Below are positions 48,700 through 63,640 of a DNA stretch of 64,000 bases, piece by piece. The notes below the pieces were generated by a model. The model saw only the letters and a program-made list of their open reading frames with translations, was not told the origin of the DNA and did no database searches. Source of the DNA: Tenodera sinensis. Lineage: Eukaryota > Arthropoda > Insecta > Mantodea > Mantidae. Position 1 is the stretch's first letter; each line of letters starts with the position of its first letter. Position numbers and translations under genes: made by a program. The stretch lies in assembly GCA_030765045.1 (NCBI GenBank), contig CM060968.1, positions 106,261,904 through 106,325,903 of the forward strand, in the 5' to 3' direction.

Positions 48700-49200
48700 C
48701 ATATGTATATATCTATGAACAGCATAACTCAAACAGGAAAAACTCGGTGAAAAATCAAAATTAGTATTTTAGTTTTAAGTTCATTTTGCAAGGATGAAAA
48801 CGAAGGTTTTTCAAGAAAATCCACCTAACCCAATCTACCTTTACATGAAACATTTTTTAAACAGTTCTATTTTCTCAAAACTGTCTCTAATGACTTTGAT
48901 AAAAATATTGTATGCTTTAAATACTTTATGACAGATGAAATGTTTTCTTGAAATAGCTCTGAAGTCTTCTTCATTCTGAACTATTTTTGTATAACTGGCA
49001 AACCTTAAGAGACAAGATCCTGGAGGCGAAATTCCAGACACCCATATCGCTGATATGTTCCTGGCAATTGGCAGTGTGCTTAACAAACCTTATTTTATTC
49101 AAAATTTTAATATATGAAACATGTAGATCTCCTTCAAGTAAACAATTTGTCTCTCTTGTGGAGCAAATAATTTTCTAAATATTCCTTTTATTGGTTAGAA
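48352..49200 (+). mobile_element. family A repeat with a SINE nested in its TG array
   Basis: 5' end ACTTTCTCTACTACGTTGTA, a TG stretch at about 48468-48482, a foreign GC-rich segment, then (TG)n at 48644-48692 and CG/TA runs. Family A resumes with GAACAGCATAACTCAAACAG. The 3' half is diverged, to about 49200. Confidence 0.8.
48500..48642 (-). mobile_element. SINE body fragment nested in a microsatellite
   Basis: The minus strand reads TTTTCCTCCGGGTTCTCCGG, then TTTCCCCCGCCATCTCATTC, matching the body of the second head's SINE at 37.4 kb. It is bracketed by TG repeats, so its target duplication is masked. Confidence 0.7.
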
Positions 49201-49617
49201 TGTTCATGGTAAGCGAAATCAAGTTTCAAACTTAATTTACTGAAGATAGCGAATGCAGCATGCACTTCAATCAAACCATTTCTTGCAACTGTAACATCCA
49301 GTGTGCTGAGTCATTGTGGAAATTCCGGGCGGTCTGTCCCAGATACTTGTGGAAGTGGAGGCTGTTGAGACAATCTACACATATAACACTCCAGAAATTA
49401 TGCGGTACTTTTCATTTATTGCACTGTAACATTTAAAACTCTTTTGAGAACCCTTGAAATAAGATTAACGTTTTGTAAACATAATATGCGATTTCCAAGC
49501 CAAAAATTGATAATGGAAGATACTCCTGCAAAAACAATATTTACAAATAATACTAATTAATAAGAGCATATAAGAGGGCAAAAATTTTATTTTTTATTTT
49601 TTTATTCCCCCCCCCCC

Positions 49618-49735
49618 CTACTACTTACCTACAGCAACTAAAATATATTGCATCCAATATAAAATTTAAATGTGGAGATTTCATTAAATATGGAGTTTTG
49701 AGGTCCCGTGAATCCCTTGAAGTATTTTTACAATA

Positions 49736-49815
<80 letters not shown>

Positions 49816-50264
49816 CTGTCTGTCTATCTGTTAGTGAGCAACATAATTCAGAAATACCAAGCTTCTTCCAGCGTCTTCCAAGGATGCGGCATAACTTTCA
49901 AGATAATCCCCCACCCAAATACTTTATATGGAAACAAATCGTTATTTTTTAATTTCTCGAAAATGCCTTTACAATTTCAATTAAAGTATCATGATGTTAA
50001 AATGCTTACATGACAAATAAAATGTGTTTGTTGAATTTTCTGCGAAGAGCCAATAAATTCTGAATGATTCGTGTAATTAGTAAACGAAAGAGTTGGACAA
50101 AATCTTATTACACAAAAAATGTGGATCCTCTTAAAGCGCCTTATTTTCCTTGTTTCAAGGTTTGACATCCTACTGTGTTATTTTTGGGAATTGTTGCCAT
50201 TCGACTAAAGCTTTAATTCTTCAGAAAAGAATGGCAAGCACAATAACACATTGTTCATTGCAAA

Positions 50265-50295
<31 letters not shown>

Positions 50296-50340
50296 GAGAA
50301 TTTGTACTGGAGATAGTTATATATCTTCAGTGAATTGAAT
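49618..50340 (+). mobile_element. family A repeat, diverged copy
   Basis: Landmarks CTACTTACCTACAGCAACTA, TGGAGATTTCATTAAATA and GAGGTCCCGTGAATCC, a (CT)n(TG)n array at 49738-49816 in the fixed position, AGCAACATAATTCAGAAATA, AAGGATGCGGCATAAC and GGACAAAATCTTATTACACA. A T25 run lies near 50270-50295. Confidence 0.75.
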
Positions 50341-50511
50341 ACATTATAATTAACCTACATTTTTATAAAGAAATAAATCTTGTTCCCACACTCCTACAGA
50401 ATATCTATTTGTTACAGATGCCTAATATACACCAATAAAACAACAAACAGTTCTATTAATATCTTATATATTTAAACGAGCAATTTATATATAATATATA
50501 TTCCGCGCAAC

Positions 50512-50830
50512 TAGGAAACGGCTCTAACGATTTCGATCAAATTTTCTATTCAGATAGGGTTTTGCTTTTTAAGTTTATCTATATAGGTGTAATTCCCGAG
50601 GAAAAAAAACGCTATTTTACGCGTAACAGACACAATTACTCTAAACCTTATTTTAGTTATAATTTCTCTGTTAATGGGTAAATTTCAACAAACAAGCTAG
50701 GATATTAAAGGTGTCGTCATGGAAACGGCTCCTACAAATAGTATGAAAAGTTATATTTAGTTAACATTTTGCTGTTCAAGTTCACCTAAATAAGTATCTT
50801 CTCCCCCCCCCCCCCAAAAAAAAAAACACG
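50512..50830 (+). repeat. two diverged tandem units, about 207 bp apart
   Basis: GGAAACGGCTCTAACGATTT at 50514 and GGAAACGGCTCCTACAAATA at 50721 start similar stretches (each has ..TTTTGCT..AAGTT..CCTA/TCTATATA..). The second ends in a C/A homopolymer block. Identity is low. Confidence 0.4.
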
Positions 50831-51199
50831 ATTTAAAAAAGGAAAAGAAAAGAAAAGTTGCCCAGGCACTATGAGTTTTAAACTCTATAACCGTTTGCCT
50901 CAACATTTTGTTGCTTTACTAAATAATATATTCAAGAACAATAATAAAGGCTTCTTAATAATCCTACCTATCATACTAACGAACATTTTAATTTGTCTGG
51001 TAGGTAATGTGACTGTTGACGTAGCCTACTGTATTCTTCACTTAATGGCTTAATAATAACGAACAATGAATAACGAACTTCTTTCAAAATAATAAAAACC
51101 TCATTACTTTCTCTTACTGCAGTCCTTTAGTTTTGCGTCTTTTACAAATTTTTGTTGCCAAAGTTTTTTTTTTTTTCCCCTCCCTATCTACTTCATGTA

Positions 51200-51530
51200 A
51201 ATCATGATAAACATTAGCACAAATAGTTTCTTTGGACATTTCGTGTTAGATGGGAATGCAGAAAACTCAAAGCACAAAGTGTTTACTGGCTTTGGAATTC
51301 CAGTCTTTGACATCATGAAAGCCAAAGAACGGCGAGTAAGTAGTTAAAAAACTTGGCAACAAAGTACTGCAAAATCCAAAGCTATAACAACTAATATTTC
51401 GGAATGATTAATGCCAAAAAAGGAGACGCAAATTTTGTCTTAACGAAATCTATATTTTTTCACGCAGTAAATTTTTTGTCTCAGCGGTTTAACAAATATT
51501 CAAAATTGACACACATAATTGGAAGTTACT
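51200..51530 (-). mobile_element. family A repeat, very degenerate fragment
   Basis: Only the block TTAACGAAATCTATATTTTT..CAGTAAATTTTTTGTCTC and a weak 3' part are recognisable. Confidence 0.4.
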
Positions 51531-51539
51531 TTCGGGCTT

Positions 51540-51740
51540 TGTGTAAGACGCAACGTAACCTTCTCCGAGGAAACTTTGATCGCATCACTGAGGATGTACA
51601 ACGCAGTTGTGGACGAAACGTCTGGATCATGTATCTCCAGCAGACACAGCACAACAGCCCGGAAATAACTTCTAGTTATATTGACTCCGGCCGTGAAAGC
51701 CTACGTTTTCTCATACACAATTACTACCGAATGAAGAGGA
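51540..51740 (+). repeat. unclassified GC-richer segment, repeat-like
   Basis: Contains GACGAAACGTCTGGATCATG and GACTCCGGCCGTGAAAGCCT. I have an impression of similar wording in insect interspersed repeats but cannot name the family; a chance impression is possible. Confidence 0.25.
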
Positions 51741-52170
51741 CTTTACTTCACGTTCTCCAAAAATCGTGTGTATGTCATTTGGTAAAAATTAAAACTGTGC
51801 TATTTTGTCTTTAATATAAGTCCTAATACCTAGTCTTTGTTTACGCACATTTCTTGCTGATTTTACTAAGCCGAAAACACGATTAAATACATTTATGTTT
51901 CTATCTTTGTCAACTACTCGTAGATAAATACAATTCATTAATTTTTCCAAGTGGCGTAATTGACGATTTCCTTATCACTGTGTTTTCCTCCCAAATCGGG
52001 AAGATAGGTTATCTCTAATATGCTGAAGCAATTTACACTTCTTAAAATCGCTGTTGGAGTAACTGAAAATATTCATTATGTAACTCTGACATTGTTCAAC
52101 GTTGTAATTTAATAATCCTGGACAAAAGAATATATATGCGACTTTTTAACGTTGGTAAGATAGGAGCTAG
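51741..52170. other. unassigned stretch
   Basis: AT-rich, nothing recognised except AACGTTGGTAAGATAGGAGC at its right edge, which mirrors a sequence inside the next element. Confidence 0.4.
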
Positions 52171-53015
52171 TTAAGGGAAGTCGAAATGGAATTTTCGTGA
52201 TTTTCCCCCCTCATTTTCATGTTTTAATTACATATATTTCGAATCTCCTGTTTATTTTGATGTAACTTTCATAGAGGCACGCTAATTGAAAATAGTTTAA
52301 AATAATCCAGCGTAGCAGCTTTTTAGAATATTTTGGTACTCACTTTGTAAACCAATAAGTTTGTAAATATTAGTGATAGAGAAGGGATATTTTTTATTTT
52401 TATTTATTTATATTTTATTGCAAAGTTTTACTTTAGCTATTGACATGCTATTTCAGATGAGTTTATGTCAGCAGGTGCAGTAAATGAAATAATTTCGGAA
52501 CCTATATTTATTCTGGTGACAAAACATAATAATACATTTAAAATTGCTTACTAAAGCATTATTTGAAGGTGTGAGTTGCACTCTTTGTGGTGGAAACATA
52601 AATATTCTAGAGGATAAAGGTAAAAGAAGTGGATTGGTGAGGTTTTTTATGTTTTATTCATCATTTTTTTTTTTTAAATTTTATGCTTGAAAACAATTTC
52701 TGAAGAAGTAAAGTTTTCTGTACAAGTGCCCAATTATCTCAGAAACTAATTGACACTAAGGCCTTTATTCTAACGAAAAAGGATGTATATGGATTAGTAA
52801 TTTTTTTAATTTAAAAACCATTGTTTTTCAAAAATATTTAGGAGGTTTATTTAAAAAAAATCAAATTTTTCCTTCTAATGAACAAAAGTATTTTATTTTT
52901 CATCAATCAAGGTAATGCTGAATATATCTTGAAAGATCTAACCCATCTTACACAGTTACTGAAATAATTGGTCGAACTTTAACATTGGCAAGATAGGGCA
53001 TTTCGACTCCCTTAA
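52171..53015. mobile_element. MITE with TTAA ends (piggyBac-type target)
   Basis: The left end is TTAAGGGAAGTCGAAATGG. The right end, inverted, is TTAAGGGAGTCGAAATGCCC. Both include TTAA, the target and duplication of piggyBac-like transposons. The 845 bp between has no coding content. TTAA is short and AT-rich, so the superfamily call rests mainly on the 17-bp inverted match. Confidence 0.65.
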
Positions 53016-53063
53016 GAGAGCAAAATCTGGATCAAAAGTCTAAGAATATCAAAAGAATAAGAG

Positions 53064-53206
53064 GGATGAAGAACAAGAAGAAGGCGGAGGAGGGGGAGAG
53101 GGAGAAGGAGGAGGGGGAGAAGAAAAAGGAGGAGGAGAAGGAGAAGAAGAAGAAGAAGAAGAAGAAGAAGAAGAAGAAGAAGAAGAAGGAGGAGGAGGAG
53201 GAGGAG
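53064..53206 (+). repeat. polypurine (GGA/GAA)n tract
   Basis: About 140 nt of almost only G and A, with a pure GAA block (53145-53187) and a GGA block. Such mirror-like purine tracts can form triplex DNA. Confidence 0.95.
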
Positions 53207-54079
53207 GTTTCTAAGGAACGCAGATACTAATTGTGAGCATATCCTTAAAATGGAGACCTTTGATGCTGAGATTAATGCATTTTATTTTATGCTTATCCGC
53301 ATTTTCAAAGTGTGGTGTGCATGAAGATACTATCTGCCTTGGAGTTGATGGGAGTATCTATCTCATGCTTCCTCTCGCCCACTTGCCTCAAAGTTTCTGT
53401 ATGTGGTATTTAACCAAATGTTTACAAAATATAGGCCACACTAATGCGGAAGAAACAAAGGAGAGGAAACGCTTTCAACTTGGCAGCTGCTGTTCGCCTC
53501 TGCAGACCGCGATCTCTTTACGACAATTGCCTCAAGGTCTACGGGTCAACAGACCATCGAGTATTTTCTAAATGCCTTTTCCTCTCTTTCCTCCTTCCCT
53601 GTTTTAATGGATCGCTAAAGCGTATTCAATAAAGAACGAGCAGGAAGTTGAAGGAGGGCTCAAAATTCTTTACATTCACTACCTGAAAAAAGAGCATATG
53701 TAGATGGTCGCAGCATACAAAGGCGTGCATGACTGAAAAGACTGTGAAATAAAAGTCCTAAAATATTTTGAATGTTATTCGATTTTCAGACATATCATGA
53801 TAAATATAGTAACAGTGTATTTAGTTAAGTTTTGTGTTATATAGTATTCCTTTATTTTCATATAGGAAGTGAGCTCTTACATTCCTGAAAATATTTGCAA
53901 CATTCCGCAGAAAATGGGACCCTATTTTCATACAGATACAAAAATACACTATTGCTCTTTTCAGAGAAATCAAAGAAATAATACAGTTATGTACTTGGCA
54001 TTAAAATTCGAAATAAGGTTGAATTTCCGGATAACCAAATTTGAGAAAGTGATTTTCCACTTGAGTGTGTAAAGGTTTG
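53207..54079. other. unassigned stretch
   Basis: The 112-codon frame at 53233-53571 (+) is not recognised. Confidence 0.35.
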
Positions 54080-54418
54080 GCAAATAAAAAAAAAAAAAAA
54101 AAAACAACCTAGCGAAACAGCCCATGAAGCAGATGCCCAGCCACTGCGCCCCACACCTCTACCCACTACAGGCGTCATTGGTGGGGTGCAGTATTGGAGC
54201 GTGGGACGTGGTCAGCGACCCCGAACCCTCCCGGCCAGTTATACGGCCTTCTCGACCTGGGGCCGCTACTTCTCCATCAAGTAGCTCCTCAATCGGTCCC
54301 CCCGGAACCTAACGAGGCTGAGTGCACCCCGTTCCAGACCTCCCAGAGGGGATAAAATCCCCATGTTGGTACCGTGCCAAAGGCACGCGCGCTACCAACT
54401 GCGCTACGGAGGCGATCT
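54080..54418 (-). mobile_element. tRNA-derived SINE (family S1), third copy
   Basis: The minus strand starts GCCTCCGTAGCGCAGTTGGT, has a degraded B box (the GGTTCGA core is gone), and follows the same body to TTTCGCTAGGTTG. A plus-strand A run (54083-54104) lies at the 3' side. The loss of the B box makes transcription of this copy unlikely. Confidence 0.85.
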
Positions 54419-54674
54419 TGGCTAATTCCATTTACTTTTATTTTTGTAAGATGTAGATAGTATTTCAAACAATCTGAAATCTTGAAATACTGAATCTCTT
54501 CTTTACATATGGCTCTGCTGAGTGAAGAAAAGTCAAAACACATCAAAAACCTAAGCACTCTAATCTGAAAACGTAACAATGTATTTTTAAAAATTCTGCA
54601 AACCTTCTATGTAGGTTTGTCTCTTTAATTAATAACAACTCTTTAAAATTCGTTACAGAATACAAAAGTTTAGT

Positions 54675-54675
54675 A

Positions 54676-54762
<87 letters not shown>
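54675..54762. repeat. (TTA)n microsatellite
   Basis: About 29 ATT units. Confidence 0.97.
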
Positions 54763-54765
<3 letters not shown>

Positions 54766-54837
54766 GAAATGTCATCTTTCTAACAAACGGAAGGCTTTCA
54801 TAAATATTGATGGTTTGTTTGAAGTACCTCAGTGGGT

Positions 54838-54861
54838 CCCCCCCCCCTTTTCTCTCTCGCA

Positions 54862-54924
<63 letters not shown>
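54838..54924. repeat. compound C9-(CT)n-(CA)n array
   Basis: A C run, then a CT block, then about 21 CA units. It makes a spurious Cys-Val frame. Confidence 0.95.
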
Positions 54925-54925
<1 letters not shown>

Positions 54926-56170
54926 ATTATCAGCATTTTCTAAGGTGAGGATTTATAATATCAATTTTACTTTTGCATTAACAATTCTGAAATCTAACCC
55001 TTTTCCTGTCTGTGACATGCAGTCAATTTCTTTTTTCAATCCTTTTTGTCGTCTACTATCCCCAATCACTTCTTCTTCTTCTAGACATCTTCTTCCGTGT
55101 TAATCTGCGTATGATTAGACAAGAAAAGTTTTAAGAAATTCCCATTAAAGTCAACTCAATGTGGAGAATTTCAAATCCATTAAGCTAATCAAATATAGAC
55201 TCTTAATTTTCAGTTGCTTTAAAAGTACTAGAAGTTTCAAATGTCCCTGTACAGTCTAACCAAAATTAATTATCGTAATTGGTTTACAAGCATTTAATCC
55301 TTACATGAATTCGCGACTATTCTTCATACATTTTAGAGATTATTTTTCTCTGTGATAACAACGTTATACTCTCGGGTATTTCAGACCTGTTGAAGTTACA
55401 GAATAATTTTCCAATTCTATTATAACATAAATGAACATTTTTGAAACCTTCAGTTCAACGCTTCGTGTCATTTGATAGGGGAAAGCAGAGCATTAATTTA
55501 ATTTTGAAGACTGCATTTGTTCCTGCTCCTGCCTGTGGTTTGGGGTGATTAAATTTGCAGCCTCCACTTTCACCGCTAGGCCTTGACTTTGAACGAGAGC
55601 GAGTCTACAGTGTTTGCAAACGGTTCCCAAAATGCTGCTCCGCACTCGGAATTGATTTCTCTTTGTCACAGTGCGAAAGTGGCTTAAAACTCGAGTGACT
55701 GAAAGCGAGCAAGGGAATTGGCTACAGTGCATAAGGCAACGTAAACTTTGACACAGATGAATTGTAGTTTTATGGAATAGTTACCAAAATGTTTCTCGCT
55801 GCGAAATTGCAAATGTTATGCAGCTTGACCTGAAGCTTGATGACTCTGCTTGCCCTAACAACTACTTCCAAGAGCAATATGTAAATAGATTCATGTAGTT
55901 TATTTAATTATGCATGTATGCAGATTTTTCACTCATTATTTTGTCTATGTGGTAAGCAACATTGAGATAATTCATTAGCAATGCATGAACCACTTCAGAA
56001 AATGAGGTCTCAGCTGGTGGAGGGTAACCTCACCCAACTAGGGCCGCACCCGGGTCTGCTAGGTCAGGAACACGCACTACCACCTGCTTGACTTCCACTC
56101 AGTGACGGAGGGGGATGAAGGGTTACATCTGCAATACAAAAACACGGTCAAGGGCATTTATTGTTCTCAC
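54925..56170. other. unassigned; start of the intron below the 56.2-kb exon
   Basis: No second exon recognised. The 79-codon minus-strand frame at 55493-55732 is GC-richer but unrecognised and lacks an obvious acceptor. Confidence 0.35.
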
Positions 56171-56420
56171 CTGAAGCGACGATGACTGCAGCGGCTTTGT
56201 TCTTCTTGTGGTTGGGTGGCAGGAAAGCCGCGGGTGGCGTAATGGGTGGCGCAGTGTCCCACACGGGTACGACATCCGGCTGCGGAGCCTGTAGCTGGTC
56301 CGGTCCTCCGGTTCCGGAACCGGGAAGTTCTAACCTATGGAGCTGTTTATCGCTCCTACGGCGACGTCTTGCCGATGGCGTGAACGTCTTGACGGCCGCT
56401 AGGAAGCCTACCCCACTCAT
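56171..56420 (-). CDS. first coding exon of an unidentified host gene
   Basis: The minus strand has an ATG at 56420-56418 and 83 codons to a consensus donor (TTCAG|GTGAGAAC, GT at 56170-56169), leaving phase 1. The predicted start is MSGVGFLAAVKTFTP, followed by a basic cluster (SARRRRRSDK), a Gly/Pro-rich middle with VPVWDTAPPITPPAAFLPP, and a basic end NHKKNKAAAVIVASG. There is no hydrophobic signal peptide or known domain; it looks like a disordered N-terminus of a cytosolic or nuclear protein. Codons are GC-rich, unlike the AT-rich repeats around it. In-frame upstream codons contain no earlier ATG close by. The product is not recognised. A purely chance frame is the alternative, but the GC island, the start and the donor fit together. 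Confidence 0.55.
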
Positions 56421-56880
56421 CGCACACACCCGCTGACTCACTCACCCACACAGGCTCAGGCTCAACAAGTGCACCGAGCGATCGGACACGACCCAACCCA
56501 ACAGAAGCTAGCGGACTGCATCAACCCCGTGCGTGCGAGAGGCTGGTCCAGACTGATGCAGCATCCAGCGAGAGAGAGCGCGTGCGGACAGAGAACGAGA
56601 GAAAACGCGGGGGCGTCAGTGTTCCGTGCCAAACCAGGCAACATTTCAAGCCAAAGGGGAAAAGGAGGAGGAGGAAGAGGAGGAAAGGTGAAGGAAGAAA
56701 GGAAACCCTGGGAGCGGGAGGAGGGGGGGGGGGGGTATTGCACAGCAGCCACGGCGCAACCGATCGTTACGGGGACCGCTCGTGACGTCACCGACCATGC
56801 GCCATGTCTGCCAGTTTCCAGCCCTTTTCATTCTACCTTAAAACAACCCTTAGGAAGGTTATAAAAATATACAACGTCAA
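56421..56880 (-). promoter_or_regulatory. CpG-rich 5' region with a CRE
   Basis: GC-rich DNA with frequent CpG, directly upstream of the exon. Notable sites: perfect CRE TGACGTCA at 56783-56790, a long C/T-rich tract on the minus strand (reverse of 56640-56740) including a C12 run, and no TATA box. This suits a housekeeping-type or CREB-responsive promoter. The TSS is not determinable. Confidence 0.45.
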
Positions 56881-57415
56881 CATATTTAAGTTTCCCTCTC
56901 CAAGCCCTTCTTAATTGTTGCTCTCTTCGCGATGCAGCTTTCCTTGCAGCATTTATTAATCATGATTTTTTAAAATTACTGTCGTCCAAGCAGGAGACAA
57001 AAGTCTTCTAAACTTCTAAAGAAACAAAGCAGCTATTTAAGAGCAACAGTTTGCAGACGTGCCAAACAAACTGTACAACTAATATATATCTCACCAAGTT
57101 AAACCCCACACAATTATTTATAAAAATAAATAGTTAACCATCCTGCTATATTTTTCATAGCGCTATCCGTGTTGACCTTTTCAGCTCTATTGGGTTCGTT
57201 ACTCCCCAGTTTTGCCGACGGTCACATTGTTGCTTCCGTGTAGCCGTGACAAAACCAACTTGCTCACCGAGAGTCCCCTCTGAGAGGGGCGTTTTGTTCT
57301 TTGGTTTTTCACTTCCTCCCTTCCTATAGTAGCTGCTATGTGCTTTCTTCCTTCTATGTAGATTTACGTCCCTTATAACAGCTGTAAGATGTTCCCATGT
57401 GTCACAATACCTGAT
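56881..57415. other. unassigned stretch
   Basis: No gene recognised. Confidence 0.4.
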
Positions 57416-57845
<430 letters not shown>

Positions 57846-57953
57846 CCCTAGGTTTTGGTATATACTTATTTCATCATTCTTTTGAATAAACTTATTCATG
57901 GCTTTAGAGGTAAATATGTACCCCTACACATTCTCAACTTTTGCTTACTTCGT

Positions 57954-61269
<3,316 letters not shown>

Positions 61270-61760
61270 TTAAAAACTTTTTCCGCCGCTTGTTTGTCGT
61301 CTGCAAGAGCCTCTGCTAGCCAGACAGGCAGTTGCAGAGAGTCTTGAAGGTGCGCCAGGGAAACACTGGTAGCATATGACAGACCGAAAAAAGCTTGTCA
61401 CACTTCGGACAAAGAGGAGCAGAGTCCCGTTTAAAAGGTAACCATGTGTAACATGGCAGTGACCAATGCGTAACCGAGCCAAGATCATCTCCTAGCGATG
61501 GGATACGCGAGAGGAGGTTACCCAGTTTATCGGAAATTCCTTCACTGCTCCATGCTTATTGCCGCGAAGAGCTGACCATTCTTTTTATCAGCACGACAGA
61601 CACGTACTTAAAGCCTAAAGTCTTCCGAATTAATATGAGAGATGGTAATACTGGGTTCTGTAGTCGCCACCTTTGCCACTAAATCTGCCATTTATTCGCC
61701 GGCAAATCTACGTGACCAGGAGTCGATGTACATACGACGTTAACCCCAGATGCGCAGCGC
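61270..61760 (-). pseudogene. non-LTR retrotransposon fragment: RNase H end and zinc-knuckle tail
   Basis: Minus strand from about 61750: TPGHVDLPANKMADLVAK in mixed frames, matching the SHVGIPGNExAD-x-LAK end of LINE-encoded RNase H. Further down, LARLRIGHCHVTHGYLL, then RDSAPLCPKCDKLFSVCHML after a frameshift. This is the L-x-RLRIGH..TH-x-YLL..P-x-C-x-x-C..HIL tail of I/Jockey-group elements. Frameshifts and stops show that it is dead. This is a different LINE lineage from the one at 28 kb. Confidence 0.8.
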
Positions 61761-63640
61761 ATTAGTGAATATTACTGTAACACAATGTGCATTTTTCCTT
61801 CAAGCACTTTTTTTTTCAGGAATTATAACTTTTTTATAATTCAGGTACTGTATTAATTTTAGTTTTTATTAAAGAAAAGATTGCTGAGAGTATCTGTACT
61901 AAGTTTCAAAGTTGTGTCATGCCATGCAAAGTTTAATTTCTAAGAGAGATTTGGCAACATGAAAATGTGATTAAAAGTTCATATAAAAAGACTTTACACA
62001 CAATATTTGCGCGACATTTAGTGAAAAAATACCATTTATACCCATTCCTCAACAAGCTATTCCAAATATTTGACACCAATCATCTTTTTCGGCGAAACGA
62101 ATAATTGCATTGGGAATATTTTTTACATTCATCATGTAGAATCCCTTGTTAACATATGGCCGTAGCTGTACATGCCACATGCGACACATACTTCAGGTAC
62201 TTTACTCTATTCACACCTTCGGAGTTCTCTTTCCCAGGCCTGTTCTAGAACATCCCTCTGTAACCCCTGGAAGTTTGACGGTTTAACTCTGCAACACCCT
62301 GTATATCTCATTTCGTGTTACAAAAATGCTATGACAGACACGAAAAAGCCCAATGAACTGCACTGGAGAAAGGAGGAAGAAAAGAAAGAGTAAAAGATAA
62401 CGACTGAAGGAAAAAAAGATGAATTTGGAGCTCGCTTCTCTTTTTACTGCACTCCTCCGTGCACTTCAAGCCGGAATATTGGTTCATCTATAACCGAGAA
62501 GTTGTGTGTCACTTCCTTAGTCTGACAGAGATTATATGCTGCCATTATAAACTTGTGCTTCAGGTACAAGAGTAGCCGGGGACACGATAAGCGGTTCATA
62601 CGTTAGGAATGTTGTAAGCTTGGCTCGATCGACATTGTTACTACAAAATACCAAGAATAATTGGAAGCTTAAGGAGGGCGCACACTTTAAATTAATAGAG
62701 GTACTAGATGTGTTTGTGTCTCTAAAGCATTGTAAAACTGAGCTTAAACGCCTAAGACAAGCACCTGCTGGGGTATCATAATATACACTTTAGCTAGCCT
62801 GAAGTTAATGTATCCATCACTCCCAAAGCCGAGCAATAATTTAATCTAAATCATTCTGCAAGTATGACCTAGGCACAGACCCTAACAAAAGTATTTTTCC
62901 TGTGATATGGGGGCTCTGAACTCACTTTATGCTTGACAGCGATATTCGTCACAGATTATTCGTTGGTAAGCGAGTTAGATTTCGGTGGGATGGGACCGAC
63001 CGGACCGCTTATCACCTCAAGATTCTCCTTTTATACTCTAATCCCTAACTCAGAAGTATTAACTTCTGCACTGCTTATAATGGTGGTCTTACCTCGGCTC
63101 TTGTTCGTGTTATGAAACTTCAGCTATCCTTAGTAACTATTAAATGCCGCACTTACTTTTTACTGCGGTGCGGGGGTGGGGTGCTTCATCTCTGGGAAAA
63201 GCGACGTCAATATACGGGGAAAACTACCTTACTCATGCAGGACAAACTTTTGGAGGGACTAATAATAATGAATTGTTAACAAAAAACCTTATTGACCTTT
63301 ATGTCCAGTATTTTACACGGCATTGCAGAAATGTTAAAAAGAGCATTTTTGTTGAATTACTGCAGAAAAAAAATATTAACTCTACAAACCCATATGAAAA
63401 AAAAAAAAAAAAATCTGGTTCTGAGTACCTCTTCGCTTGGATATTTAAATTAAAATTTTGTAATAAAATAAAGTTAAAATAAACTTAATTTTTGAAAATT
63501 ATTTTCTGTTCAATGGAAGAAAAACTTTTGAGGACATTAGTTTATTAGCTATAGACGCTCTATTGTATCACAGGCACTATTACGAATTTCTCTTTTGAAT
63601 CTGATTCTAAATAACGCGCAAGGTACACTTACAAAAATTC
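61761..63640. other. unassigned stretch
   Basis: No gene recognised; frames are short and unsupported. Confidence 0.35.

Noticed and set aside
54653..55103. Cys-Val and His-Thr repeat frames, here and near 0.4, 22.4, 23.3, 37.8 and 48.6 kb
   Set aside because: They are translations of CA/GT microsatellites.
56462..56864. Long GC-rich frames on both strands upstream of the 56.2-kb exon
   Set aside because: CpG-rich DNA is poor in stop codons; the frames overlap each other and show no motif. They are better read as promoter and 5' UTR.
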